Counted from the stretch's first letter, positions 23,193-36,500 are shown. The stretch is DNA of 64,000 nucleotides from Bisporella sp. PMI_857 (GCA_021307315.1 JAJSPD010000028.1:310001-374000); one strand, 5' to 3'. Notes: generated by a model not told the origin, from the sequence alone. Numbers and translations: made by a program.

Positions 23193-25379
23193 TGTTAGAT
23201 ACCCATAGAGACGAAGTCGTAACCTTGTGTGAAGTTCTATTTATATAGTTGTGCGCATTACGATTTGCCCATTCCGTCTTTACCTAATTTATGTTCAAAT
23301 TTAAGATAGTAAAGATGAACAAACATGCTACTAAACACGTCATGAAGTTATTACATGAAACACGTTTCATTATGTTGCACGTAAGCCTTTTTTTTCTTTG
23401 TACAAAACTTCTCGCGGTACTAAATTTCCTGCAACATATTCATGGCTTATTAGCCACCCGAGCAAATAGCGTTCGCATTGCAAAGATCTACATGCTTCAT
23501 GCAGTCAGCGGAGGCATAGCCGCGAGGACTTTATGGACCTGGAGGTTTTACCTCGATGCGGTTGTTCACTGGGCTGGATGATCTGATGTATCTGTGTGAT
23601 AATGGAAGGGGTTGAGCAGCGGATATGCCACGCCCTCATCCGTTATGCGGGAGGGGCCTTCGAAAACGAAGTGAGCTTGTTGATGATTCGTAGAGAGGGC
23701 CTAGACGGCAACTGAATTTGGTCAATGGGCTTGAAATATAGGCACCGTGTCTTGATTTGCTGCTCGAGTAATCCGGGCTTCATCGCCGGGACCCGTTAAA
23801 AGAGAATGCGAAATTTCGGCCGTCATGGATATTCAATCCCGCCCCCCGACCCCTCCTACGCATCCCTCACTCCCCTGGTGACCTACCTTGTGCGCGGGGA
23901 CCGCGACATTTGACAGCGCAAAGGCATTCGTTCCACCTGTGCCGGGCGAAGAGCGACAGCTTGCGCACCAGCCCGCTCTCGAGAGGTGCGGGATCCGGAA
24001 ATCATCCGGCGTTTCCTTGCGGCCGTTGTCGGAAAACCACCGCGTGTTAGGCCGCCAACGCTGGTCGATGACCGTGAACCTGGGTGGTTGTGCGCGGTGG
24101 CCTGGTTGACGCGGGTCTTCCATAGGAGGTAGCAGGCCTTATTATCTTCTGGGGATCTTGCGGCAGGGGGATGTAAGATGTGTTGCGGCGAGCGTTTGAA
24201 GGTTGTTGGATGGGTTAAAAGGAAGTTTGGGGCTTCCTCTGTACGAGTAAAGCTATCTTCATAGCTGATAGGGTGGTCAGAAGAATGGTACCAGCGAGAA
24301 AGGCTTTGAAGAACATCGTGCGGTTTGAATCGGGGCGGTCGCGCTGATTGTGGTACTTAAGTGTGAGACGTTCAGACTTGGTAGATATCCTAGAGCTTTT
24401 GCAAGAGGTTATTTGTGGCTAATATGAGTCCTTGTATAGGAAGGAGATGCTTTTGTTATATATACGGGAGAAAGGAGTGTATGAAATGTTCTATTTGCAA
24501 CATTCAAATCACAACAGAGGTGATCGTTGCCTGTCTGCGAAGAACCATACACGAAGTACTCGCTTCAGCATCTCTGAATGTGTATATATGATTGGAGTAA
24601 GCATTCTCGTTACTGGAACTTTGGATAGTCTTTCATGAGAAGGTATACTTGAACTTGTTTGTGTTGAGCGACTAGTTCAAGTAGCGCCTAGTAAATGATA
24701 ACGACACGAGCTGATACAGAAATATCTTCTTCTGATTAAACAACAGCAAACTCACCACACCATGCTCTACTGTTGAAGGTTGAGCACTGACTACAAATTC
24801 AAGAGTCGGATATTCTCGGGCCAAGAAACGCCACGATTTTCCCTGGATACCATTCTCCAACAACGAGCCGTTATCCCCACGGAGCCAAGGCTGGCCAGAA
24901 CCTTGATGTGAGGTCTGCGCCTTATCAGCTCGAAACTTCGAGCATCTTTAGTGGTCATATTCCTCCGTAAAAATTGGCAGCTGGAGTTTGCTAGTCCTTC
25001 ATATAAGGTGATTCCCCATACCCCAGATTATGCCATCTAGCGTAGTCTCCAGTTCACTGCATAGTCATCCAGGTCGTACGAATATTGCTGCTTCTACCTT
25101 AGTGAGTACAGCCAAGTTTTCTGACTCTAAGGTTGGGGAACTCAATCACTAGATCAAGCTCGGTACTCTTTGTCGGACTACTGATTCAGATATTGGAGGA
25201 CCTCTCCATAAGACTTTCAGTGCGCGAGACCTTACTCATACAGCACTCAGCAGCGTCTCGGTAAACCCGCTCTATACACACGTTGAAGACTCCTTGGAGA
25301 AAAGAGACCTTTACGAGCTACATAGAAGACCTACCCGTTCCACGACCCTCAACCCACTCCGCACGTTTAAATCCCCAAT
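23193..25379. other. Mostly intergenic, with a GC-rich island
   Basis: The region between the channel gene and the next short gene. Apart from the GC-rich open region at 23833-24123, listed separately, no gene can be supported. It includes the promoter of the gene at 25380. Confidence 0.4.
23833..24123 (-). CDS. Possible small GC-rich gene, uncertain
   Basis: A minus-strand frame of 96 residues from an ATG at 24123. Its middle part (for example RWFSDNGRKETPDDFRIPH) looks protein-like. The local GC content is much higher than the flanks, and a GTAGGT donor-like string follows the codons for VPAHK. A second minus-strand frame is also open across this island, as often happens in GC-rich DNA, so a gene here is not certain. 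An upstream ATG near 24314 opens a short hydrophobic frame that might be a leader exon. No family recognised. Confidence 0.3.
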   Translation of the reverse strand: MEDPRQPGHRAQPPRFTVIDQRWRPNTRWFSDNGRKETPDDFRIPHLSRAGWCASCRSSPGTGGTNAFALSNVAVPAHKVGHQGSEGCVGGVGGRD

Positions 25380-25763
25380 ATGCGCTTCTTTAGACAACAC
25401 TCGTCACCACCCTCTCCTCTGAGAAGCACCTCGAACTCGAGTTCCGCTACAGAATCTATACCCACATCTCAAGAGAATATTACGCATCACTCTAACACCT
25501 CAACATCCAACCTCTCCACCAGCAGCACATTATTAGACCAGCCTGCAGAAGCGCAACCACACGCTCTCGCGCGGCAGACGTCCGAAAATGAGAGGAGGAC
25601 TCAGACAAGCCAGGCGTGGCCACGAGATCCATATAGGGGCGGGTTCGGTGGGCCAAAGCAGGAGGAGATGATAATTGGAGGAAGGAGAATCAGCGCGAAA
25701 GAAGAGAGGCGAGAGGCAAGACGGGAGGTGAAGGAATGGTTGATAGGGAAACGATCATGTTAG
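25380..25763 (+). CDS. Short Ser/Thr-rich hypothetical protein
   Basis: A single exon of 127 residues from an ATG preceded by a C/A-rich leader. The first 60 residues are dominated by Ser, Thr, Pro and Asn and look disordered. The C-terminal 45 residues are charged (IIGGRRISAKEERREARREV), likely one amphipathic helix ending in a Cys. No signal peptide or membrane segment. Codon use and layout are consistent with a real small gene, but I recognise no family. Confidence 0.45.
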   Translation: MRFFRQHSSPPSPLRSTSNSSSATESIPTSQENITHHSNTSTSNLSTSSTLLDQPAEAQPHALARQTSENERRTQTSQAWPRDPYRGGFGGPKQEEMIIGGRRISAKEERREARREVKEWLIGKRSC

Positions 25764-26078
25764 ACAAATAAATGTGAATAGAATCGGATGGGAATGATTA
25801 GGAGTTGAATATAGATAGGGGCTTTGTAAAGTTGAAGAAGAGATTTAACCAGACAAACAGCTGCCGCCAAGACTTTTCAAGTCCATGGCGCTCCACTTTA
25901 TTTATCAATGACCTCCATCTTCTTTTGTGATTTATGTGTGAAGCAATGAAGAGAAATACTGTTATCGTTCTGCTGTAAAGAACCAATCAGTTCGCTTTAA
26001 TTGAAGAAGGCGCTCGAATAGGACTCATTCGTAGGTGATTGGCATGTTTCCGGGGAGTGTTGACCGCCCTATGTTATG
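25764..26078. other. Short intergenic region
   Basis: Nothing recognised between the convergent genes ending at 25763 (+) and 26079 (-). Confidence 0.5.
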
Positions 26079-27476
26079 TTAAATAACCAGTCTTACCTCT
26101 GCCATATAAGAACGGATTTGCAACTTACAACTATCAAGATCCTCCTCCGCAATTTGCCTCTGGTAGCACTGGTTGGCAACGGCCTGATCCTGTGTCCTGA
26201 GTTGCGGGCACTCCGAGGGAGGGTGTATGAATGGATCTGGACTCTCATCATATACATCGCATCTCGCGTCCATAGCTTTCTGCAATGAATCTCCTCTCCA
26301 GCCAAAGACATAGTCCGCGTGATGGCCGAATCCAGTACTGTTTTTAAGTTAAAGCTCAATTCAAATGACCGATATACTAAGATTGCAATTCTGACTTACG
26401 GATCTCCTTGACTGAATACAAATGGTTGACTACCATCTTCGGGCCACAGCGACTTGTCGAACTTGCCAGTATCCCATATCGTCTCAATGAAGACCTGAGG
26501 AATCTCTACAGGGTGTGTCGCGGGACAAGCAGATCCTCTGGCTGGGTATGCAACATGGCTTTTATGGTCCGGGCTATCCAGGTTGACTCCATCCCAACAG
26601 CTAAATCATAACTTTATAAGCTGCAATAAATTTTCAAGAGGTGAAGCTCACGTAGGGAAGAAAGTATTCACGCGGATTCCTCCAGCGCAATGCCGGGTGG
26701 GCATCCAAGTGGTATCGGTCGCGGCAACACCCATCGGGTTAGGAGAATAGAACATATTCTCGTCATATCTATCATAGCACCGGAACAGATTTATGAATCC
26801 AGTGGCATTGGTTCGTTTCTCTGCAGTTCCGGCAAGCATGCGAAAGCCCTTATTTATCTTAGCCTCTCTCCATCTGCCGGTAGGAGGGAAGAACTCACCG
26901 GCCTGAATGCTCTGATTGATGATGTTCTATTGTCCGGAGAAACATAGTAGACGGTCATGCCACCTTCGGCTGCTGCAAGATTTTGATTTGCAAGCTGATT
27001 AACACGCTTGAATGTCCCATTCCGTGCACGAAAGTAGAGGACGGCGGTCCAGTAATTCGAGAAATCTTCGGAGAAAGTGCATGTTGTGCACGACGCTCTT
27101 TCTGCAATGTCATGTGCAGGATCCATGGTAACATTGAACGCATTCTAGTCTTGTCAGGGAGGTCTGTTGGGCATAGATATGAAAGGTTTACGCACTCCTC
27201 CCACGATCTGTATGGAAGTCAGAATGCGATAATGTTGCCAGCACTGGCGAAGATTGGTGAGGGTATCAATACCTGATGCATATGCGGAGATGGATTCTGT
27301 CCCGGGCTCACCAGACTGGATCCATGCTTTAGAGCATTTCTGCATATAAAAAGCAAGAAGCTGACTTACGGATCAAGCCTCTCTGTAACAAGCTGAGAGC
27401 AAGCAAATCTGAGCGTGTGCGTTGCTTCGACATTGGAGGCAACAAGCCCAAGAGCTATCAACGATGTTAACAACAT
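26079..27476 (-). CDS. Secreted DUF1996 domain protein
   Basis: Inferred exons complement(27370-27476, 27273-27339, 27196-27207, 26899-27144, 26652-26848, 26400-26600, 26079-26337) give 362 residues; introns are 30-65 bp and all phases agree. A signal peptide (about residues 1-18) is followed by LRFACSQLVTERLDP, the usual start of the DUF1996 domain. Other family marks are NPSPHMHQIVGGNAFN, TCTFSEDFSNYWTAVLYF, GGMTVYY, GFRMLAG, CWDGVNLDSPDHKSHVAYP, FIETIWDTGKF and FGHHADYVFGW. The family is found in secreted fungal proteins; its activity is unknown. One exon is only 12 nt, encoding IVGG. A GTAAGA donor-like string just before the stop leaves room for a different C-terminus. The 30-bp first intron is unusually short and should be checked. 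Confidence 0.85.
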
Positions 27477-29301
27477 GCTGAAGTAGGTTACCAGCAGTAA
27501 GTGATGATAAGTAGGAACGCGGGAAGGTCTATTGATGATTTAACCTTCTTGAAGGAAAATTCCAGCCGGCGCTCGGAACCTTTCACCGTCTTGGAGCTTC
27601 ACAATCGTCCGAAGACATTTCCCAAAGTACTCCATCTCTAATTGAATTGATTGCACAGGTGTAAAGTTCAACCTATAAATGAAGTCGAAACACGGCTTCG
27701 ATCTATTGCGCGCAAGGTTGCTGCAGCATCCAATTAATATAACAAACTGCCGCTCCCGTCCCTTCTTCTTTGCAGCGATCTGCGGCTCGCATCGCCTCGC
27801 TTCCTACCCCCACCTCATCTACATTAATTAAAACTATGGCTATATCGTTGAGAGTATTCTGCCGGCGATTGTAAGGCACGAAAAATGACCGCTCCTATCA
27901 CTATATTCAAGTATAAAATATTCTAATCCTCGACGGAACGAAAGCGGAGATTGGGTCATTGACAATCCGATCCTTCTATTGTTTTGGGTGCTCCGGTTCT
28001 AGACGCAGATACGATATTTAGATATAACTCTATATGCAGCTTTATCCTGAAGTGAACCTGCATGCTTAGTACAGGTCTTCAAGAGCATTTATAAATATAT
28101 TTACCATTGTTGTAAGTATTTGCTAGGGCCAACTCTCTTTGCTTTCATTTTTGGAACGAGGGCCAAGAAAGTTCTCACCGCACATATCTCTACATTAGGC
28201 GCTTCTTGGAAGCGTGGGCATTGATCTTCTGTAGTCTAAGTGGAAGGATTAGGAGGTTCGTAGAGCGTCCATCAAGGTTAGGTGAAAAGCATCATGCGTA
28301 TCTAGCATAAATCTAAACCTTTATTCGCAAAGAAAGCTCTACTCAGAAACCAACCCTGACTTGAGCTTGTAAGGGATATTATATCCCTAACATCCTCACA
28401 CTGTGGAAGAGATTCCCCAGCAGAAAATTAATATAATTACAACTTCAAAGAACACGCGGTTAGGCATAATAAGTAACGGAATATTGTCCGGTAGGCACTG
28501 CGGCGTTTGAAATTTCGCAGCCTCTAGTAAATTATTGAGCGGCGAAGCCACATCTCAATGATGCGTTCATATCATCACAAACTTGGCAAATCTCTACATA
28601 GGCAGGAAATTCTATCGAGAAGAACTACAGATAAGCTAAGTTCGGGTATATTAGACTTTATACAGGTGGATCCGTTTTGAAAAAGGGCTAAAGCAGAGTT
28701 AAGCTTCACTCCCTGCAAGCTTGTAACTCCCGTTCACATTAACCCTTAACCAGCCTTCCTCACCCTCGTAGAATCCATCCTTCTCTCTTCTTTAATAGGA
28801 CCCCGTACTTTGCATGACTCGTAGCATTTGCAATATTTAAACCTCTCTCTCTCTCTCTCTCTCACGCAAAAGAAAATAAAAAAGCAGCTTCGTTCTTTTA
28901 TTAAGTTTAGAATGGGGAAGATGTGATAGCGAAAATAATAGAGCGGAGCAGTTGCTCTTATATGAAAAAAATCAGATAAAGTAGAACTACAACAAGAATT
29001 AGGCCAGCACGAAAGTTGTTGTAGGAACTTAGTAGCAAGATTAAAGTCGCTTTAAGCAGCGTATGAGTGTTATTAAGTAACATTAATAAACTGCATAAGT
29101 CCATTATTTCGCAAATCGTACTAGCATATCCATTTCATCGACATAGTTGAACATGATTCCTCTGCAGAACAATGTACGGGATCGGTCGACACCGTACCTA
29201 TAATTGAACCATCAGACTCAGTTCCTTTTGTAGGTTGATGTACCGGAATGGAAGAAATGCCTGATAGAGAATGAAGTACCGAGGACTCTTGCTTTCCTCA
29301 T
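27477..29301. other. AT-rich intergenic region
   Basis: About 1.8 kb with hardly any open frame on either strand. A (CT)n tract of about ten units lies at 28843-28863. No gene seen. Confidence 0.6.
28843..28863. repeat. (CT)n microsatellite
   Basis: About ten CT units in AT-rich non-coding DNA. Confidence 0.9.
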
Positions 29302-30828
29302 TTACGAGCCCCCAAGTTCCGGTATACTCTCTATCCCATCATACGCCGCTGGGCTTGGGCTAGGAGAGATTGCCGACGAGACAGAAGGAGAGTTGAAGTT
29401 TGGTTCAGACTCTGGAGCTGGCGAGTTCGGGTCCGGATCTGTAACCTGCAATTCATGTCTTGGTGGAGGGGTGAGCACTGCGCTATCACGAAACTTCTGC
29501 TCCCAGTTGGGGGATCCGGAATGCCCACTACTTGGCGAGCCTGGCGTTAGTATGGACGGATGAGAGGTCCTGTCATAAGATTGCGAAGTTGGTGATAGTT
29601 CTATTGGAGGCGTGTGAAGCGGATGGGAGACGATGAGGCTGTCTGAATGTGGGGAGTGCGTTGCTGAAGATACATTCGCTGAGTTGTAGGCCGCAGTACC
29701 AGGGAGCTCGGAGGTCACAGATTCAACTTTATCTTTCTTGGCAGCATCGGTAGGGTCAGCTATTATAGATGATGGTGGAGGCGGCTGCGCAGCTTTCTTT
29801 TGTTTGTAGCCTCGGGTACAGAAATAGATGCCAAAAATCAATAATAGACCCACGACGGAAGCTGAGACACCAGTTCCTATCTTTGCTCCATTTGAAAGAC
29901 CCGAGGAGAGTGATGATGGGGCGAAGAAGGCGGAATTCTGGATATCGGATGAAATTGAGCCTCCTGGTGGCTGCTTGGGATTCGCTGGCATTGCAGAGCT
30001 CGCCATGCCTGAATCACTCGTTGGTTGAACACTGGCTGACGGTGCTAATATGATCAGGGATGTAGAAGGAATATTCTGCGCTGATGATGAAACTCTCTCT
30101 TCCGAGATTGTTGTCGGTTGGATGAGAGTGGTAGTCGCGGTGGACCGAATTGGTTCCAATGTTGATTGTGTGGGCAATTTTGCAGAAGTTGAAAACTCAT
30201 AAATACCTCCACCAGGCCCCCATACGTATTCAGCCACTGCGACCCAATTCTTGTACGTAGTCTGAACTGTTGTTCCCTTTACTGTTGGATCACAACCCCA
30301 TTGGTAATAACCGCCAGGGTATGTATTGCGGTAGCACCTTTCCGAATTAAGACTTCCATCCAGTGTCAACATTTAGGCCTCAAAATATCGACTCCAAAAC
30401 TTACCACTGGTAGACATTGGGACGTCTCAGGGTCCGTGAAGGATCATCTGGGTTGACGCATGATGTATATACAGCATCGCAACCCCTACCTCTCAAATCA
30501 CAGCAGCCTACATAGCCCACTTGGGTATTCCAAACACACTTCGAATTCGTTGAGCAGAGAGCAGGGTGTGAACCAATCCTATCATATTATAAGCAAGAAT
30601 CATATGAAACAGGGTTTATCATTTTTACCAGCCACAAGTGTTGATTTCTGCGGTAGCTCTCTTAAAGAGCCCATGTACATCGGTATACAATTCAGAATAT
30701 TTTGTTGGAGCCGGACTCCAATCGGCAGTTCCGGCTGAAGTATCGATACTCGTCTTCAGCGGCCCACCCCAAGGCAAAGCTGAACCTCCGCTCAAACTTG
30801 CTAAAAGTAAAAAGAAAGTGAAAGACAT
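29302..30828 (-). CDS. Single-pass cell-surface glycoprotein with Cys-rich ectodomain
   Basis: Inferred exons complement(30629-30828, 30405-30578, 29302-30352) give 474 residues, with introns of 50 and 52 bp. The ATG at 30828 opens a signal peptide (MSFTFFLLLASLSGGSA); an upstream in-frame GTG is not used. A Cys-rich module spans about residues 64-145, starting TCGW and continuing with CVWNTQVGYVGCCD, YTSCV and CYRNTYPGGYYQWGC. A Ser/Thr/Pro-rich stalk follows to about 285, a single membrane segment at about 287-305 with a basic stop (RGYKQKK), and a Pro/Ser-rich cytosolic tail of about 165 residues. This architecture resembles fungal surface sensor-like glycoproteins; the ligand and signalling role are unknown. 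Confidence 0.75.
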
Positions 30829-33538
30829 ATTAGCGACCACGCTGCCTTGTAGCTGGAAGGAAGCTCTCAGAACAAAAGAGCTGATAAAGCAATCACGTTC
30901 GTGTTAATGAATTGAATATAACCCGGGGCTGGGATCGAAGCGTACTTTGAACACGGGAACATATGGCTCTTTACTTTGCATCACATCATTGCATGTGGCT
31001 TCCCGTGCTGAGTGCCGGATTAATGGCGTCTGTCTTCGACCGAGGTGATGATTGCCCCCATGTTCTATGTAGAGACTGAAACCAATTGCACACCGAACAC
31101 TTCCATATTTGCTTTCGGGCAAGATAAGCTAGAACTGTTCAGGGTTGCTCATTTGACTCTGGGATGAAGCCCCTTAAAAATTGGATGTCTCGAGTTCGGG
31201 GTTCGTTCTTGCGTGGCAGTGGAAACTCTTGCCTCGTTCTCATTCCCATGCAGGTCTCCGAGGCGTAGAAGCAAACGGTTCTTGCCAAGCTCGACTGCAT
31301 CCAACCATACAGGTCCGCCCAGGAGCCTGTTCAGTCACCGATGAAGGAGGGGACGCAGGTGGCCTTTGCTATATAACTGCTGATGCCGTGCCATATTATG
31401 TGAAGTTCCTTTGTTTGACATCGCCGACCACCATGGCTGTGGAGAAAGAAATTTTCTGGACCTGCTTAGTAAAGTGGGACGAGGTAGTACAACTTACAGA
31501 GAGGACATTGATTTAGTGAAAGAGGATGAGATTTATTGTCAAGAGGAAACGGGAACAGACTTATGGGCTCATAATACTGAATGTTGTTAGAAGAGAAAAG
31601 CAGCTCTATATTTAGTCGTAACGCAATTATTACACATATTCCATATGCAAAGATTAAAGAATTTTACAGCCTATGACCTGCCTTAAAGAACATGGAATTA
31701 CTCTTCCGTCTGCTGGTAATAGGACTTCATGTTAGGTTTAATATATTTAGGAAGTAGTGGTGCTCCATCAGAAAATGTAATGATACAGTAGAAGGACGCT
31801 GCTGATGCCTTCCTTAACATCATTCTCCTAGCTTCTCTGAAGTAAATTCTTACTTGCCGAGTGGAAAGAAGGCGGAATCTTTTGGGGGGGGGAAGGTTAT
31901 GCTTACTTCTTGTAAGCACTCGCTCAAAGGGTTGCAAGGACATGCGCCATTCAGTGCCTATACTGTACAGAGTGGATGAACTCAATGAATTCAAGATTCT
32001 ACATGGAAGTGGCGAATTCGGCTCTCTTCAAATGACGTATTACTAACCGTCATCCTTACATTGCAAACAAAATGTTACAGAATTCCAAGGAGAAGAATAG
32101 TAACTGGCAAAATGAAAAACACTCAATTGAAAGAGATATCGGAGGCTGAAGAAGCGAGGATAGCCTGAATACCCACATCTAATAAACTCTGATGCAATCT
32201 CGATCTCATAACCTCATGACGACAGCGACATCAGATCAGTTCCATTACGTTTGGAGGGTAAATATTACCTTATCCTTTGTCATGCACATCATCGCAAACT
32301 CGAAACAAAGAGCGGAACGCGGCTCTTCTTCCCATTGACCCCACTCTCCTGAATTGGTCTTGGCATGATTTTGGTAACATCTGCCATCCGACGGTCGTCT
32401 CATATTTCGTCTTGTGTACCGTTACATAATGCATTGCGCTCACGCTGGCCGTTTTATTTTCGCAACATCCGGTGGCTTGACCGTTCATGATGTTTTAACT
32501 ACTCTTCTGCATAGGAATACAAAAAGTATATCTGATATTGGCTTCGAATTTAAGACTGGCGCGGAACAGTGGTGAAATTAAGCTCGTGATGGGCGCTGGA
32601 CCGGGATCCTTACCAGCCACACGTCATTTTACGTTACCGTATCCGGTTGATGCGGAACTACAAATGCATGATTGCGCGGCATGGAGAACGTTGGGCCCTT
32701 TTCATTGGATGAGCACACCAGCCACCGTGGCGTCGCACCGCCTCATCTACCGGGATTACCCTCAGAAATCTTGTTATCGGCAGAGGATGATCGCAAGTTC
32801 CCCGCAGCAGGCAGGCTTGTGAATGGCTAGACCCAGGCTTGGCTGCAGACACACTACTGTACTTCTACTGGTACTCAAACCAAAAGGGCAGTGCCTTGTT
32901 TACCGTACGGTAGCCCGCCCGAGATTAATATCATTATGATCGATAGTGCGTTTTGCGGGACAGTTCCTCCCGTATAGTTAAAAGGTATCTTTCAGCCCCA
33001 ATTTAATACATACATTGTAAACACGTGCTATTCCTTACTCCTCCAATTCCTTCTTCTTCTTCTTTTCCTTCTTCGTCATCATCTTTTTTACGTCTTGCTG
33101 TCCAATGGCTGCGTCCGCGCAAGCGTGTACTCTGGCTAAGCGATTTGAGGTGCTGTAACACGATGCTGAAACAAGCTCTGAGCGCGCCCACGCCAACCAA
33201 AAGTTCCCCACTAATTCCTCTTCCCTCCTCCCCCTTCTCCTCTAATCCTCCGCCATCCCTGGTTTACAGGGAGGTAGCTTCCCCAATTTGGCCCCTAACA
33301 GCCCTGCCACTCAACCCTGCCACCGGACGTCCACCTGTTCTTGTCTCATAGCAATTGAGCCCATCTTCACTCCTCCAAACTTCACCGCCGCCCATATCCT
33401 CTCTTCCTCAACAGCCGGCGAGGATTATTTGTGGTTTGGAGGAAGAAAAAAAAGGATTGGAAGCGGTATCTTAAATAAAGGACCCACAGGAACAATGGGT
33501 TACTTCGCCAAGAACTGATATCTGCCTCGAATCTTAAC
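30829..33538. other. Intergenic region with pyrimidine-rich promoter tract
   Basis: About 2.7 kb without a supportable gene. A TTC/TCTT-rich tract at about 33045-33095 lies roughly 450 bp before the next gene and is typical of fungal promoters. Open frames here are short or explained by that tract. Confidence 0.5.
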
Positions 33539-36500
33539 ATGGGCAACGAGCAATCGGCTCCGGGCCCTCGCAGGCAGGCAAACAGACTCTCCAAACCAAG
33601 GACACACAGCACTGCAGTTCCTTCGAATTCGAGGTCGCCAAACCCATCTAGCCGTCGCAACTCTATACTGCAGGATGTGGATAATTCGAATCGATTCAGC
33701 ACGCTGCCAGTCGAGGAACCGAGAGTGAAGACGGTTGAAGAACCCAAAAAGAAACGACTGAGCCTTTTCAGGTCAAAAAGCTCGCAGTCAAAGGATTCGC
33801 AGTTGGATATAAAGAACGGGGTTCATATCGACTATCTAGGGGAGACTCCAGTAAGAGCGGTAGCGACTAATTGGTCGAGGACGAATTCTATGGTAGAATA
33901 TGACCGGGACACTCATTACAGCGCTCCAATTCCAAGAGCCCCTCCGCAGCGGCTGCCCAGTCAAAATGCTCCAATTCAGAGGTATGAGCCAGCTAAACCC
34001 CTTGTTGTCAACTATGATCACTGACAGCGATATAGTCGACCGCCTGTTCGAGTACCGACTCGCGTGTCGCTCCAACATGTTCCCTATGCTCAACATTATG
34101 CACGGCTTTCGCTCGTCCCCGAAGCTCCTTCTCCGCAGCCTAATTCGAAGCGGCAAAGTTTATACAGAGAGGTGTCACCGCAGGAAGAATCTCCGGAATT
34201 GACGCATGCTTCACGCACCAATTCGGATACTCAGCTCTATGCACCAATTCGGCGACGCTCTCTACTGCAACATGGCGTTGCAACGAGAAACAGCTGGGTG
34301 GAAAACGATTCGCGCTCATCGCTACCTTCACAAATGGCTGATTCTCTCGTGGACATGCAGACACGCTACTACAATTCAGAGAAGCCAACTTCCTCACCTC
34401 TGGCAGAGCTAGCTAATATTGAAGTTAAACCTGTGGATCTTATCACTCAGCCTAGAGTTGCCACTCCCAATGATATGGATTATGGTTCTATTGGGGCATT
34501 CAAGCTGGGCTCATTAAGGATAACAAATGGAGCTGCAAGTCCAGCACCTAGCCTTGAGCGAGCTAACACCATAGGCGCGGAGGAGGATTATATCTTGGTC
34601 GGTAATGCACGACCAAATCGACCAACTTCTCGCCATGGATTTGGACAACGAAGTCAAACCATCTCTGTACCACAAGGTGAAATCAAACCTCCCTGGATCA
34701 CCAGAGCAGAATCGCCTCTACAAAAAGTAGAAAATTCTGAACAACACGACCCAGCACCATTAATAGTACGGACGGATCTAACACTACCCAACCCCGAATT
34801 TTCTTTGTTTAAATTTACCGAGTCGCCAACCAAGTCGTTAGAGCTAGCTCAAGAATACATGCAGGACTTAGCCCTCAGTCCATTTTCATTTGATGCCTCA
34901 CCGGCAATTTCACCAAAATTAGAGGCAACTAGTAAGCATATGGCAGTGGAGGATAATCTTTTTGAACCTGAACCAGGGACTCCAATTGTTTCTGAGGCAT
35001 ATGCTCCGGGATCTTTCGATTCTGGTTATCATGCAAACGAGGGAGCCTCGACAAAGGATCAGAGGAGGGCGATCCCTCTTGCGAAGGCAGATAGTGGTTA
35101 CTCGTCTAATGTTTCTTTACGCTCGTTCAAGGGCAACGCTGCACCTCCTGCGCCACCCAAAGAGGGCCCACCGACGCCTCCAAAAGATCCTGTTTCAACC
35201 GAGTCCGTCTCGAGAGTTGCTTCAAGCACATACTCGGTAGTTTCTGTGCGGTCTGATGCCAGCATCTACGCAAAGCGCTCACTTCCAGCGATTCCGAAAC
35301 AGGAAAGACCGCCTCAGAATGTGCCTCAGGGACCCAGGACGCCGGCAAAACATTATTCTATGGATAGCCTTGGCAAAAGCTCATTGCCATATAATCTGCA
35401 CAAATCAGTATCTCAGGCCCCAGTTGTAGTGAAGCCGCACAAGGAACATGAAAAGCCGAAGAATATCCCGAATTTTCCGAAGAAAGTACAACAGATATCC
35501 AATGATAGCCCATCTGGATCTGAAGTGTCTAGTAGCTCTTCCTCACGATGGCGACCAAGGAGAAACTCCAAGTCAAAAGCCACGCCACAGCCTCTACCAT
35601 TGTTTACTGTTCAGGCGTTTCAGTCTCCTAGCCAGCAATTTGATATTCCAACACCTACCGCTGAGGCTTCGAAGAAGCTAGGAGAGAGAGTAGATGCATT
35701 TCCCGTGACCTCATTTCCAAACACATTAGCCGGAACAACTTCTTTGCGGAGATCTGTTTCTAAGGAGACGCTAACCACGATCTTCTCGGTTGGTTCTGCC
35801 GAGTACAAGGAAGAATTAACCATGAGTCGACTTTATAGTGCATTACCCGATGTGCCAACGCCTATCACCGAAGATCCTCCACCAGCACCACAACATGATG
35901 TCAACAGAAGAAATACCTATCAGCCACGTCTACCAGCACCAGTTCCGGTATCGAGGAAGCCTCTCCGGCGTCAATCGCATCAGCCTCAGGTAACACATGA
36001 ATATCATGCTGCGTTGCAGGAAAAGCAACAGCATGACTTCGAGGTTAAAATCACCTCCTTTGATGGTGTTTCGTCTAGTCTCGGGAAGTCTCCATACGAT
36101 GTGGCAATCTCATCACCAAATGACAAGCTTCGACAAGAACAGCGGGCGAGGTCTATGACAGCCCAATTGGAGGCAGATGCTGCCGCTCGCTTTGCACAGC
36201 GGAGAAGCATTTCAGCAGAATCTCAGCAGACGTTGGGAAAACGATCAATATCATATGATTCTATTACCAATAAGAATCCATTCTCTGGCCAATCCACTCC
36301 AAGCCAATCACGCCAATCGTCTTTAGGCAAACCGCCTTCAGCACATGGTAATCTGCAGATAAGACGTTTTTCCCAGCGCTCTGATCCTAATCTCAAAGCT
36401 CCTCAGGTGCCAGTCCCTGTAGAGCAGACACCACCGCCACAGAGTAGCCAGCAACTAAGGAGATTCTCGGAGCTCTCGAATCCCGACCTTAGAGATGAGC

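Noticed and set aside
33382..33747. 121-codon minus-strand frame
   Set aside because: Antisense shadow of the first exon of the disordered protein gene.
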